This document shows, piece by piece, positions 34,100-47,171 of a DNA stretch of 64,000 nucleotides (the first letter of the stretch is position 1; the number at the start of each line of letters is the position of its first letter). The translations under genes were made by a program, and so were the position numbers. The notes beneath the pieces are model-generated. The model saw only the letters and a list, made by a program, of their open reading frames with translations. It searched no databases and was not told where the DNA came from. The DNA comes from Drosophila miranda. Lineage: Eukaryota; Arthropoda; Insecta; Diptera; Drosophilidae. Location: assembly GCF_003369915.1 (NCBI RefSeq), contig NC_046675.1, positions 26,040,001-26,104,000 on the forward strand, read 5' to 3'.

Positions 34100-34906
34100 T
34101 CAGGCGTTTCGATTCTCGTATAGCAACACTTTAAGTGTTTCTTCGTAAATACGTGCCTCAGGAAATTCCACTTTAGTATGTTTTCGATCAGTTGCATAAA
34201 CTATAGAAGTACAACACACTTCAGCAACCATTTTTCCGTGCCCATAAAAGGACCAGCAACATATTTCTCTTGGTCCTATAACATCTTTGATGAATAAAAT
34301 GCGTTCGTTGAAACGCAGAGAGAACTTGTCGAAAAGTTCAATATTTTTTAATAAATTGTCATCGGATGTGCTTGTGTATGAATACTTGTTGTTTTGTCGC
34401 TGCACCACTAAAATAACAGCCGGTTTCGAAGACGCGCTGATTAGAAGTTGTTGCTCTTTTTGCGAAGTTATCAATGGAATGCGGCAAATGGGTTTTGGCT
34501 CAATGTGTGCATATAGTGCCCGTTCACATGACAATGCAAGCTCGGTAATGCAGTAGTATTTTGATTCTGCAAGTAGCTCAGCTATTTCTTTGTTAGTTTC
34601 GGGTAATGGGACACTGCCATCGCGCAAGAAGTTGAGTATGATTCCAAAATGGTTTCCACAGCGATCTATTAGTATCCAACCTGCAACGTGAATTTTTGTA
34701 TACATATTACAGAATAATTTCAATGTAAATTAATTACCTTCTGAATCAGTTAGCACCTCCATGCGACCACTAAACATAGCGCTTAGCATTGTATCATTAT
34801 GCCTTGTCAGTGTTCCGATTGTAGTATAATATAAGCAACCACCAACATTCAGCTTGACATACTGAGACGAATGCCCTTTTAACAGCACTTTCTGATCACC
34901 GGACAT
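34100..34906 (-). CDS. BACURD-like BTB protein, copy 3, truncated tail
   Basis: Exons 34906-34738 and 34680-34100 give 249 aa. It shares with copy 1 the 2-bp deletion that stops the frame after ENRNA. It also lacks about 46 bp at 34080, inside the former tail, so the 297-aa form cannot be restored by one change. It has Phe for Leu in [10 protein letters not shown] and Arg for Ser in IGPREICC, shared with copies 4 and 5. The BTB and KCTD core is complete. The two lesions suggest relaxed constraint on the tail, or decay. Confidence 0.75.
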
Positions 34907-35230
34907 GGCTTCAGACTGCTTGGCATGAAGCACAAATTGGTGGCTACTTTCTGCAGGTGCCAAAATCACTTTGTCTTGTAGAGCGGAACCCAGGTCTTCA
35001 ATGCAGCAAGCTATTTCTTTTGGTGCACCTATGACACCAACGCCCTTTTGTTTGGAGCTTTGGCAAACGCTATCTTTTGCGTTGCTTACGCTCGCACAAT
35101 CCTCCAGCGCTATGGGATCAATTTTTACGAATGTATTAGCCACGATGAAGAACTAAATCCAATTTGGTTACAAAGAAAATCAGTTTGCAAAATTATCTCT
35201 ACATCAAAACGGACAGTCAATAAAACTATA

Positions 35231-35238
35231 TATCGATA
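35231..35238 (-). promoter_or_regulatory. DRE-type motif upstream of BACURD copy 3
   Basis: TATCGATA at the same distance from the ATG as in the other units. Confidence 0.55.
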
Positions 35239-36070
35239 AAAAGTTCTATTTCCGATACTTTCTTTATTTTCATCCCTGGCATCGGAATATTTTGTCTAGG
35301 GCACATACAAAATATTAACATAATCAAGTATGCTTTGATATATTTTTTTGTATGTGTTGCTTGTTTTGGGACTTTGAAAGGTTTTCCTCCGTAAGAACGG
35401 CAATTTTGTCAATTTGTGCTCAAGGTACCTGATTTTGGACGTCGAAAAAAAAAACGGCCGGCGACAAATATGCGAAATAGCAGAGTAAAAAGAACAGACG
35501 ACCTTTCATTTTGTCGAAATGAAAATGTTTTCGTTTAGAAAACGTAGCAACCTTGCGGAATGTGAAAACGGGAGCACCAATGGGCGGGACGTCACGCCTA
35601 ATTGATTAGAAATAGTCAGTCCGCGCTCAAAGGTGTTTGGAACAATTCGCAAATTCTTTCGAATACAAAGCCTTCCTAAATAGTGGAAAATATCTCGCCG
35701 TCTCTTTTCCTCAGGAATTCGAATTATCAAAACATAAAATAAAAATATATGTAAAAATGCTCTCTTGGTTTGTATTTTACAAAAAAATGTTGACATATCA
35801 CCCAGTCATACCGAATGGTTTTAGGCAACATATATATAAAATCAGCAACGCGATTTTAAATATAAACCTTTCCAGGGCTATCAAACGGAAGTTAAGTAAA
35901 CAAATGAATAAAATAGTTTGATATCAGCTACCGTATCAATTAGATGCGCTTTTTGTGCTTGTTGTTCGTATTATTACGTATATGTATTATTAATATGAAC
36001 CATACTAATACTCTGCTTAGACGAGAGTGGAGCGGACGTCGTCCTGGTCCAGCAACCATGACATTTTACA
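35239..36070. other. Upstream region of BACURD copy 3
   Basis: Duplicated AT-rich DNA without a supported gene. About 20 bp are lost near 36070 compared with units 1 and 2. Confidence 0.35.
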
Positions 36071-36077
36071 TTTAAGT

Positions 36078-36400
36078 TCTAGAAAATCATACCCTGGTTG
36101 TTTAAATGACCTCGGAGTCCTACATGATCATAAGTTGTGTTTTAACAGCCATATAGCCGCAACAGTAAATAAAGCTAAGAGTGTTTTAGCGATCATCAAG
36201 CTTTGGTTTAAGAAGTTTGACGACCCGTACGTGACGAAACAACTGTATATCTTGTTAGTACGTCCGATATTGGAGTATTGTTCCTTTGTGTGGAGCCCGC
36301 AGTATAAAGAGCAGCAGGTTGTTATTGAATCTGTGCAAAAGCAATTTTAATTTTTGCCCTTCGTAACTTTAACTGGGACTCGGGTAGAATCTTGTCACCA
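36078..36400 (+). mobile_element. Non-LTR RT C-terminal scrap, first (unit 3)
   Basis: The best preserved version: GCLNDLGVLHDHKLCFNSH through RPILEYCSFVWSPQY and ESVQKQF is one frame, ending at the stop at 36348-36350. Confidence 0.65.
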
Positions 36401-36561
36401 TAGACCTACCGGTCTATGCTAAATCTTATTGACCTGCCGTCGTCACACCATCGCAGAATATGCAATGGCGTTATGTTCATGCACAAGCTCCTAATTATAA
36501 TAAGATCTGGCGTCCTGGACTAAAATATCACTACGGAAAACCCGGGGCCACATACATGCTA

Positions 36562-36905
36562 TAAAATCAGAAATAGAGGAAACATCAGAGCCCGCAAGGC
36601 TACGCAAGATCCCCGCGAAAACTACCCACTAACTCCAGTGAGGAGTCCCTAACCATTTTATTAGACACGCGTTTCCCCCGGGTGTACAACCATCGAACCG
36701 GCATACCTCCCTAGAGAGGGAGCGGTAACTTCGATGGATCACATCCACATGCAAAGTTGCAATTATTTTCTTGGGGAAATACCTCCAAACACTCCACTAC
36801 ATAATGACCGCAAAGCTTGCGGGACTCTCGAATGGACAGTATCGAGCGGACTGACAGTATTCACAAATAAATACAAGATCCCTCTCCTAACACCCCCATA
36901 TTAAA
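36562..36905 (+). mobile_element. LOA/I-type element, pre-RT part (unit 3)
   Basis: Repeats the EESLTILLDT piece; the following codons differ by one base (ACGCGTTTC). Confidence 0.5.
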
Positions 36906-37844
36906 TTGATGCAGGATATCCTTCAGCAACAGTGGCATTTACTTATGGTTGGTAATTGGCAAAAAGTTGAATTGGAAATATTTAACCTCCTTATCAATGA
37001 TCTTCCCCAAGTTTTAACTAATTCACGAGTCCTAATGTATGCTGATGATGTCAAGCTATGTTTTTCCTACAGCGATCTGGTAACCTCGTTATTTCTTCAA
37101 TCAGATCTCGACGCTCTCAAAAATTGGTACATTATTAGCGCTCTTCCTCTTAACATTTCCAAATTTAACGCCATGACCCTCCATCGCAACAAGTCTTACC
37201 TTTTTAACTTCACAATTCATAAAATTTCCTTGGAACGCCTATACAAAGTTAATGACTTAGGCATTATTTTCGTACATAACTTATGTTTTAGTTCTCATAT
37301 ATCCGCTATTTCGAATAAAGCCAAAGGAGTCCTTGTCTTTATCAAAAGATGGTCGAAGGAATTTTCTGACCCCTAACCACTAAACTATTCTACACCTATC
37401 TTGGAATATGGTTCCTGTATCTGGTCTCCCCATTACCAAAAATATCAAGATATGCTCGAGTCCGTTCAAAAACAATTCCTTATCTTTGCCCTGCGCGGAC
37501 TTAATTGGGACCCCTCTCGTCATCTTCCTTCTTATGAGAGTCGGCTGCGTCTCATGAACTTGCACTCTCCTGAAAGTCGTAGGAGTTTCCATGGAATTCT
37601 GTTTCTCCACAAACTTCTCCTAGGCGACGTTGAATCCTCGGCCCTCATTAGCCTTATCAATATTGCTGTCCCATCCCGCCCAACTAGGCATTACTATCCT
37701 CTGCGTCGTCCTGTCCTTCGAACTACTCTGACCATGAATCTTGTCGTAGCCTTTGCCGCGACTACAATAAATTTGTTTATCTTTTTTTCCTTTGATACTT
37801 GTGCTTCCAAAGTAAAATCTTTAATGAATAATTATTTTATTTAA
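36906..37844 (+). mobile_element. Non-LTR reverse transcriptase with YADD (unit 3)
   Basis: Translates identically to unit 2 over both frames (36906-37376 and 37401-37844). Confidence 0.75.
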
Positions 37845-37929
37845 TTTTATGATTTCTACCTTCTTATTTTTACACAGTTTAACTGTCCATAGTTGAACTC
37901 TAAACATTAAACATAAACCTGAACGTCAA

Positions 37930-38203
37930 AAATAAAGTGACGAAGGCCACGACAGCGCTCTATACATGTACAAAATCCATTTTTGTAAAAAGGGGCACCA
38001 ACCCAAGTATAGTCCAATGGATGCATCTAGCAATAGTTAGGCCAATACTACACTACGGAGTTACTGCGTGGTGACCGGAGCAATTGAACACAGAGTACAC
38101 AGATACCCCCTTCAATACATTCAGTCCTCACAGAGACGAATGGCTCGACTGACTTCCAGGCCCAGATGGGGCCATACAGGCCATACACAGATCACTGTAC
38201 CGT
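37930..38203 (+). mobile_element. LOA/I-type RT remnant, shortened (unit 3)
   Basis: Same 230-bp internal loss as unit 2 (junction at about 38087). Confidence 0.55.
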
Positions 38204-39008
38204 CTTCATTGCTACCCACTTGAAATGGAAACCATCAAGTATGCCTTTGAGTAAAATGTCAAAGTTTACTAAATTTTTTTTTGTTAAATTCGAACGAAAT
38301 ACCCTCTAAAGGTAGCTTTTCTGATAGAAACATAACTAAAAAGTCGCGATTCATCTAGGGGTCTACTGCTAGTTGGCTACATTCTGAGCAACGTATATGG
38401 AGGCCGTATATCGCACATTCACAGAACTCAGGAAGGTCCCCTGAAATTGCAACTCATTCCTCCCAAAACGTACATCTTGAAAGTAAACAACGTACAGGCA
38501 GGGTCAAAACAATCCTTCACTTACCTTTTAGTTGATGCTGTTGGAGGGGCTTGGTTGGTTTTTCGGCATTCGGTTTATATTCTAATCGGAATAAATTTAT
38601 TTTATTAAACAAATTCGCATGGGAACTTTTCACTTTCAGTTTTGTTTTTCACTCACTATTTTCCTTTTCCATTTTTATATTTTTTATTATTTTTATTTTT
38701 GTTGAATTTTATATCTGTTCTCAACGACTGAACTGTTTCGAATGACTGCAATATTTATTTCCTGTTTTCTGATGCCAAACTTTTTACTTTAAATATGTTT
38801 GACGTATAGCGCTGTGCTGTGTGATCGATTCTAATAATCTTGTAGTTGAATCTGTAGTAAATGATTAATTTTCATTTGGTGTGCAGTTAGTTGGTGCTCA
38901 ATTAAGAAATTCTGCTTTTCAACTATCCTAGGAATTCTCTAAATAGCATTTTTTATACCGGGTACTCGAAGGGTTTAGGGATACTGCTATTTATATTTCA
39001 GACCTAAC
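38204..39008 (-). pseudogene. Orphan Ago2 promoter/exon 1/intron 1 (unit 3)
   Basis: Ago2 5' region lacking its start codon through the 27-bp deletion at about 38550; near-identical to the unit 2 copy. Confidence 0.8.
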
Positions 39009-39663
39009 AATAAAAAAATGAACTTAGGTCCTGGAAAATGGGGTTATTTATTTTTGTAATATTTTCCATGAAGGCCTTTGGGGCCCTTTGCCGTTCTCCA
39101 CGCTGCTGTAGGGCGCCAGAAGTGGCGGAGCTTGTGGATGGAGTGGGAGTGGCCGTGGGCGGGGCTGGGGCTCCAGTGAGTTGATTAGGTCTGTACTGAC
39201 CGCCGGTACAACAGCAGCTGCTTATTATTTTAGTGAAAAACGAACAAAATCTTTGACTCCATTGATTTCCACTAAGGAAAGGAGTGAAATCTTTCATGCA
39301 CATGTCAATCCACACACAATTGTTTCATCAGAGGTTCTGCTATTTTTCATGCGCTCAAGCAAGTAAATTATTTCAAATGATTGACCAATGGTTCGATAAA
39401 ATTTAAATGCAATCGAAATTAATTCGCGGTGCAGTCAAAATATAACGATACAAAAAATTGGCTTTTACGAATAAAAAAGTAAATAAACCGTATTTTCCCT
39501 TAAACCTTAAACCATCCCGGGCCAGGCTCAGGAGAGATTTTCGAACTCGCAAGTGGGACGATTGGACCAACCAGGACTTCAAGCGGCGGACGAAGCGACC
39601 CGTTCAGCACACACGTGCGCCGGCTACTGCGTAGCTCTGGTCGACAGCTCTGGAATACATATG
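39009..39663. other. Unidentified gene-like scraps at the unit 3/4 junction
   Basis: Third copy of the block described at 17715. Confidence 0.4.
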
Positions 39664-39684
39664 TCTAGTGTCATATAGCATAAC

Positions 39685-39704
39685 GTAGAGTAGAGTAGAG
39701 TAGA
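39685..39704. repeat. GTAGA pentanucleotide tract, 4 copies
   Basis: Four GTAGA units in the 3' flank of Ago2 copy 4. Confidence 0.9.
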
Positions 39705-39807
39705 GTGTGCCCCTTACATGATGATAATGATAAAATATACAATTTATAAAGAATAATCATATTTGAATTGAATTACTATAGGCAGAAGTGAAGCTGTTTT
39801 TTGATGC

Positions 39808-42713
39808 CTACACGAAGTACATAGGATTCGTCTTCATGAACTCTGGAACAATCAAACGCTTTGCGTACTCCTCCTGTGGAGAACGGAACTTGGTGGAGCT
39901 GGAAGAAAAGCGGTTAAGATATTAGTCAAGACGTTATCAGAACGAATATATGAAACAATAATAGTATTAATATCGCACCCAGTGAGGTAGACACGTCCAC
40001 GTGCCGCAGCCAAATGTGCCAAATATGCCGGAGCCGGATAAGACACTGCGCGGTTGCAACGAGGAAACATGTGACAAAGATTGTATGTCAATTGCTGCAG
40101 TACATCAATATCCAAGTTGCCCGTATTCTCAATTACGTTGTAACGCGTCGGCTTGGCCGTCCCCTGATTCGCCTGATGGCTGACCATGAAGAACTCCATT
40201 TCATTGGGATGGACAACTGTGCGATCTACGACGGTTCCCGGATCGACATTGTTGAACTTGTTATATTGCGATGGAGCTCCGTTCGGAAAGAAGCGCGTAT
40301 GATGCCGCTTAACTACAATGACGCAGCAAATCTTGGGTTTAATGTGCATCTGAAAGGCGAACGGTCGAGTAGCGATAGAAAATGACAACAAAATCTGGAT
40401 GCAACGGTTCCAATTACCTTGCAGCAGGCCGCAGAAATTCCTCTCAACTCTTCACTTTTGATCTTGGGGAACTGACCATCGCCGACACCATCACGGTAAT
40501 AGATGATGTGCTCGGGATAGGATTTCCGGAACTGATAATAAACACGCAAGTGCTCCAGGGTTATCGACTCCATGTCCTCGATCTCCTCCAGGGTAGAGCG
40601 TTGCAAGCGATATTGCATGTTATATGAAGCCCCGAAAGGATCATGGGAGGCGGCAACACCCACCACACTGGGGATCTCCCACTGATCGGGCGACGGATGA
40701 CTCACATCGGCACCCAAAAACATTGCGTTCTTTAACAGACAGCGCGGGTCATCCCTTAGCTTGTGATTAATACCGTTCAGCTTGGAATTGACCTTAAGTA
40801 GAACGTTACCAATACACTGCGGGTTGCATTTACGCTCGACTGTGATCTGCTTGATGCATTGTGTGAGAATGCCGTGCTTCAGCTCAGCCTTTTGCTTCAC
40901 GACATCATAACAGCGCCCGACATTTGGTATAATAACGAACACCAAATCAAATTGATTTTTTTTGAAATCGTGGAAATGAGCATCTATTTCACGTTCGTCC
41001 TTGTAATTCCGTATCTCGGCTTTGGTATCCAGGCACAGATTGAGGGTGCGACTCTGCTGAAGAACCTGCGACGAAAATTAGTCGGATTAGGATCGGATCT
41101 GTTTGAAATGCTGCAATGAACTTACCATCTTCTGAAGCTCGTCCACATACAGGTAGTTAATCTTACCGTAGAGTATGGCCCATTTATGTGGCTTTGGCTT
41201 GGGTTCAAAGAATTGCATGCGATCCATGCGCCACGAACCGTTCCTCACCGAAGCCAAATTGTTGTTTTTGTACTCAATCTGAGGCGCATTGAGCGTGCGT
41301 GTATTCACGACGATGAAGTCATTGCCCAGCCGTATGCCAAAGTGGCTGATGGTCGGGTCTAAATTGTGCTTGAAATATTCCAGCAAGCGGACGATCTTGG
41401 CCTTCCTCTCGTTGGTTGACGTGCCAGCAAACTTAAGCATGGCCGCCACCCGAGCAGCAGTATCCTTGCGCTGCGATACGATACAGATAAATCAAATAAA
41501 AGCAGGAAACGCAGAATGATTTGGAGTGAAGGGAAGCTCCCCGCTTGGGAGATTTTTAACTCACCTTCATTGTCTGCCCATCGTCCATGCGACATAGTTC
41601 GATAGGCAAATAAATGCGTTTTAACGGCGGCCAAACATGCAAGCAGAGAAGGTTCGGAAACTTTAAATCATACTCCCGAGACTTGAAGTACTTTGCAACG
41701 GTCGTTTCTTTCCCATCCAGCTCAAATGTCTGAGTGCTAGCCGGAGCCTTGGAAAGCCCGTTGACTCTGAAGACGCGAGGGGCGCTGCCAAGACAGGCAG
41801 GCGGGTCGTAAATTATATAAATGTCATTTAGGAATGACTCAATATCAGAACGCCTGTAGTCAAGATTTGTGCTTTTGTCAATTTTCTGCCGCTGATAATG
41901 CTCTATATAGTCAATGATCGACATGGCCTTCGGATAGGCCTTGTGTGATATGTCCACATTAACAAACGGGCGATCGCCAAGCACGAATGTTTGATGGAGC
42001 CCAACCAGAGCTTCGTAGCCGTCTTTAAGATCAAAGGCGTTTCCGGGATCAGACCTTTTGAAGAAGGAGCGACCGGCGCGTCTAGCGGTGTTATGACAGG
42101 GAGCCGCCAACACAACCTCCAGACACTGCAAGGCTCGCATGGGCTTATCATAAATCTTGTCCTTCATGTAGCTGCAAAAATGGAAAACTGCACACATTCG
42201 GTTCAATTCGTTCAATTCGGTTCACTCACCTTCTTAGTGAGCTCAAATCGACTTCCGAGTCCTGTGTCTTCTTGAGCTCCACAGTGTAATTCAAGGTACG
42301 GCCGTGGCGATCTGTTACCTGGACGACAAGAGGGCAAGTTTCACTTCAAAAGCACATCAAACTCAGCGAAATATACAACACTTACTTTCACTTCTTAGCC
42401 CTGGGGCTGCATTTTAGTTTCACAACTGAGTAGCACGATGCACGTCCATCATATGCGGCAATCGCACCCCCAAATGTTCAACTCTGTACTGCTCAAAAGC
42501 CTGACGATAGAACTTCTTAGGAAGTACTGACGTGATCTTCACATCGTACTGATAGGCCACCGCAGGCATTTTATCCAAGCTAACGTCGAGATAATTAACA
42601 GATACTTGACCTGGTTTTCCCAAAGTTCCACGTTTCATGGTGCCTGCTGGGAGTGGCGGCACCACTTTTTGGGTCTGAGGGAGCAGAGGCTGCAACCTAA
42701 TAGATATGATCAT
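39808..42713 (-). pseudogene. AGO2: Ago2 copy 4, DINE-fused and frameshifted
   Basis: Exons 42713-42386, 42318-42230, 42171-41565, 41470-41126, 41065-40418, 40349-39979 and 39898-39808 align with copy 3, including the DINE-derived ATG at 42711-42713. Exon 7 is full length here (371 bp, with VVKRHHTRFFPN). The first exon has two single-base deletions, in the C-run near 42470 and the G-run near 42403. The first shifts the frame after YRVEHLG and leads to a stop at 42420-42422, leaving 97 aa. From exon 3 onward every exon is open, including PAZ, MID and PIWI with the D-E-D-H residues. So the defect is confined to one short stretch, which suggests very recent loss or sequencing error in homopolymers. 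Confidence 0.75.
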
Positions 42714-43458
42714 TATCTATGATTCTGCGTTTTTAGTTTTCTCGAATGTGCAATATTGTGGATGCAACAGATTTTTGTCCTTTGGGGGGCGGAAGGGGGT
42801 GGGGCGAAATTCTAAGATATAAGTTTTATAGTGAGATCTAACAGAAGTGCGGATACCAAATTTGGTTACTCTAGCCTTAATAGTCTCTGAGATTTGTGGA
42901 TGCCCCAGATTTTCGTGCTTTGCGGGAGCGGAAGGGGGTGTGGCGAAATTTGGACACGAAACGGTCAAGGTCCGATATCACAGGAGTGTGGATACCAAAT
43001 TTGGTTGCTCTGGCTCTTATAGGCTCTGAGATCCTTGAACTCATATTTTGCAATTGGCAAAACCGACCATGAAACCTGTGTGTTAGAGAGAGACAGAGCG
43101 AGAAAGAATGAAATTGTTTTCTTGATTCTGGCTATAATCATTATACGATCTGGTTCAGATTTTGCACTCTAGAACATATAATTATCCTCTACTACTCTGC
43201 GTTTTCTGTTTTCTCGTAACTTTGAAATTGTGGATGCCACAGATTTTCGCCCTTTGAGCACTAGGCGCTGATAGGGACGTACAGACGGACGGACGGACAG
43301 ACGGACAGACAGACAGGGCTCAATAGACTCGGCTATTGATGCTGATCAAGAATATATATACTTTATGGGGTCGGAAACGATTCCTTCTGGACGTTACACA
43401 CATCCACTTTCACCACAAATCTAATATACCCCAATACTCATTTTGAGTATCGGGTATA
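42694..43458 (+). mobile_element. DINE/mini-me element fused to Ago2 exon 2 (unit 4)
   Basis: Same left truncation and junction as unit 3. One G fewer in the GGGGGGC run near 42785. Confidence 0.85.
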
Positions 43459-43503
43459 AAAAATAAATATTTACCAAAATTTATTTGCGGTTTTTGATCA
43501 AAG

Positions 43504-43745
43504 GCGACAGAATCATTTTACAGCTACAGGATATAACTTTGTTTTAAACACTAAAAGGTATCTTCCGTGCTGGTACAGTTTTTTCCAGTAGCCAGTATTG
43601 TTTTCTGAAGTTAATGTCGCTTTGCTAGTTATGTAGTTATTCCAAGTTAGTGTGGTTGTCCAGGTGGATCCGCACGTATTTAGATGACTTGGTGGCTGCG
43701 ATAGCTGACCCATTTCTTTATGGGGTCACCCTCCGTTTGGAGGTA
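43504..43745 (-). mobile_element. Jockey-type RT scrap (unit 4)
   Basis: Same remnant and left deletion as in unit 3. Confidence 0.6.
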
Positions 43746-44234
43746 TATATTTTCTTTTTGGTCTGTCATTAATTTATTTGGATGTCATTTTTTTTAACAA
43801 TATAATCAAGACACCAACATTTTCGGAAGTTTGAAGGTTGGTAGATGTAGAAAGCTATTCTTTAACTTATCATTTTTAGACTCTTGAAGATCGTTTTATA
43901 AAAATGAGCAAACGTTTTTTTAACATAGAATTAATATTATTTTGTTCGCTTGCTAAGATTTCATATCAGTGTTGGTTTCTACATATGTATATTTATACTG
44001 GAAAGCAAATCATATACATATGTATCCATAAATATTTGCAAGGTTATTCGACGGTTCTTTTAATTTCATTTGTAAACAGTTTCAGATAGGGTTAATTTTT
44101 ATTTAAAAAATTATATTAATGAACTATACATCCGATCGCGTTTTATACATTTACTGACGCTAGAAGTCAGCAACGAGCTGAACTTGTAGATAGGCAACGC
44201 CATCAAAACTAAGTTTATAAAAAACCTATGCGTG

Positions 44235-45185
44235 TCATGTGTGGTTGTTCCGTTTGTTTGATCGCAACCGCGCTAGTGCAGATCGCTCTTCCTCTTCGTC
44301 GCTTGTATACTGATGCATGCTTGTTCCGCTAACACCCCCCACACGTACAGAAGATGTGGCCTGCATTAGATCTTGGTCAGGGGCGTTTCGATTCTCGTAT
44401 AGCAACACTTTAAGTGTTTCTTCGTAAATACGTGCCTCAGGAAATTCCACTTTATTATGTTTTCGATCAGTTGCATAAACCATAGAAGTACAACACACTT
44501 CAGCAACCTTTTTTCCGTGCCCATAAAAGGACCAGCAACATATTTCTCTTGGTCCTATAACATCTTTGATGAATAAAATGCGTTCGTTGAAACGCAGAGA
44601 GAACTTGTCGAAAAGTTCAATATTTTTTAATAAATTGTCATCGGATGTGCTTGTGTATGAATACTTGTTGTTTTGTCGCTGCACCACTAAAATAACAGCC
44701 GGTTTCGAAGACGCGCTGATTAGAAGTTGTTGCTCTTTTTGCGAAGTTATCAATGGAATGCGGCAAATGGGTTTTGGCTCAATGTGTGCATATAGTGCCC
44801 GTTCACATGACAATGCAAGCTCGGTAATGCAGTAGTATTTTGATTCTGCAAGTAGCTCAGCTATTTCTTTGTTAGTTTCGGGTAATGGGACACTGCCATC
44901 GCGCAAGAAGTTGAGTATGATTCCAAAATGGTTTCCACAGCGATCTATTAGTATCCAACCTGCAACGTGAATTTTTGTATACATATTACAGAATAATTTC
45001 AATGTAAATTAATTACCTTCTGAATCAGTTAGCACCTCCATGCGACCACTAAACATAGCGCTTAGCATTGTATCATTATGCCTTGTCAGTGTTCCGATTG
45101 TAGTATAATATAAGCAACCACCAACATTCAGCTTGACATACTGAGACGAATGCCCTTTTAACAGCACTTTCTGATCACCGGACAT
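44235..45185 (-). CDS. BACURD-like BTB protein, copy 4, full length
   Basis: Exons 45185-45017 and 44959-44235 give 297 aa. Compared with copy 2 it has [31 protein letters not shown] and a final His-Thr in place of Pro-Thr. All BTB and KCTD motifs are intact, and the tail with [20 protein letters not shown] is complete. A 6-bp in-frame deletion lies upstream of the chosen ATG, in the region that is open but starts with GTG. Predicted Cullin-3 adaptor, probably functional. Confidence 0.88.
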
Positions 45186-45503
45186 GGCTTCAGACTGCTT
45201 GGCATGAAGCACAAATTGGTGGCTACTTTCTGCAGGTGCCAAAATCACTTTGTCTTGTAGAGCGGAACCCAGGTCTTCAATGCAGCAAGCTATTTCTTTT
45301 GGTGCACCTATGACACCAACGCCCTTTTGTTTGGAGCTTTGGCAAACGCTATCTTTTGCGTTGCTCGCACAATCCTCCAGCGCTATGGGATCAATTTTTA
45401 CGAATGTATTAGCCACGATGAAGAACTAAATCCAATTTGGTTACAAAGAAAATCAGTTTGCAAAATTATCTCTACATCAAAACGGACAGTCAATAAAACT
45501 ATA

Positions 45504-45511
45504 TATCGATA
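45504..45511 (-). promoter_or_regulatory. DRE-type motif upstream of BACURD copy 4
   Basis: TATCGATA, 319 bp upstream of the ATG (6 bp closer because of the upstream deletion). Confidence 0.55.
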
Positions 45512-46340
45512 AAAAGTTATATTTCCGATACTTTCTTTATTTTCATCCCTGGCATCGGAATATTTTGTCTAGGGCACATACAAAATATTAACATAATCAA
45601 GTATTCTTTGATATATTTTTTTGTATGTGTTGCTTGTTTTGGGACTTTGAAAGGTTTTCCTCCGTAAGAACGGCAATTTTGTCAATTTGTGCTCAAGGTA
45701 CCTGATTTTGGACGTCGAAAAAAAAACGGCCGGCGACAAATATGCGAAATAGCAGAGTAAAAAGAACAGACGACCTTTCATTTTGTCGAAATGAAAATGT
45801 TTTCGTTTAGAAAACGTAGCAACCTTGCGGAATGTGAAAACGGGAGCACCAATGGGCGGGACGTCACGCCTAATTGATTAGAAATAGTCAGTCCGCGCTC
45901 AAAGGTGTTTGGAACAATTCGCAAATTCTTTCGAATACAAAGCCTTCCTAAATAGTGGAAAATATCTCGCCGTCTCTTTTCCTCAGGAATTCGAATTATC
46001 AAAACATAAAATAAAAATATATGTAAAAATGCTCTCTTGGTTTGTATTTTACAAAAAAATGTTGACATATCACCCAGTCATACCGAATGTTTTTAGGCAA
46101 CATATATATAAAATCAGCAACGCGATTTTAAATATAAACCTTTCCAGGGCTATCAAACGGAAGTTAAGTAAACAAATGAATAAAATAGTTTGATATCAGC
46201 TACCGTATCAATTAGATGCGCTTTTTGTGCTTGTTGTTCGTATTATTACGTATATGTATTATTAATATGAACCATACTAATACTCTGCTTAGACGAGAGT
46301 GGAGCGGACGTCGTCCTGGTCCAGCAACCATGACATTTTA
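45512..46340. other. Upstream region of BACURD copy 4
   Basis: Duplicated AT-rich DNA, no supported gene. Confidence 0.35.
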
Positions 46341-46349
46341 CATTTAAGT

Positions 46350-46665
46350 TCTAGAAAATCATACCCTGGTTGTTTAAATGACCTCGGAGTCCTACATGAT
46401 CATAAGTTGTGTTTTAACAGCCATATAGCCGCAACAGTAAATAAAGCTAAGAGTGTTTTAGCGATCATCAAGCTTTGGTTTAAGAAGTTTGACGACCCGT
46501 ACGTGACGAAACAACTGTATATCTTGTTAGTACGTCCGATATTGGAGTATTGTTCCTTTGTGTGGAGCCCGCAGTATAAAGAGCAGCAGGTTGTTATTGA
46601 ATCTGTGCAAAAGCAATTTTAATTTTTGCCCTTCGTAACTTTAACTGGGACTCGGGTAGAATCTT
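46350..46665 (+). mobile_element. Non-LTR RT C-terminal scrap, first (unit 4)
   Basis: One frame to the stop at 46620-46622, same as unit 3; 6 bp shorter downstream (CACCCTACC). Confidence 0.65.
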
Positions 46666-46827
46666 GTCACCCTACCGGTCTATGCTAAATCTTATTGACC
46701 TGCCGTCGTCACACCATCGCAGAATATGCAATGGCGTTATGTTCATGCACAAGCTCCTAATTATAATAAGATCTGGCGTCCTGGACTAAAATATCACTAC
46801 GGAAAACCCGGGGCCACATACATGCTA

Positions 46828-47171
46828 TAAAATCAGAAATAGAGGAAACATCAGAGCCCGCAAGGCTACGCAAGATCCCCGCGAAAACTACCCACTAACT
46901 CCAGTGAGGAGTCCCTAACCATTTTATTAGACACGCATTTCCCCCGGGTGTACAACCATCGAACCGGCATACCTCCCTAGAGAGGGAGCGGTAACTTCGA
47001 TGGATCACATCCACATGCAAAGTTGCAATTATTTTCTTGGGAAAATACCTCCAAACACTCCACTACTTAATGACCGCAAAGCTTGCGGGACTCTCGAATG
47101 GACAGTATCGAGCGGACTGACAGTATTCACAAATAAATACAAGATCCCTCTCCTAACACCCCCATATTAAA
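46828..47171 (+). mobile_element. LOA/I-type element, pre-RT part (unit 4)
   Basis: Same EESLTILLDTHFPR piece; GGGAAAATACC near 47040 is shared only with unit 5. Confidence 0.5.

Larger units (their letters stand above)
29485..39663 (-). repeat. Tandem array unit 3 (Ago2 + BACURD)
   Basis: 10,179 bp. Its retrotransposon nest, orphan exon and junction scraps match unit 2 at a constant offset of 10,179 bp (26727 to 36906 through 29187 to 39366), showing a very recent duplication. Confidence 0.9.
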
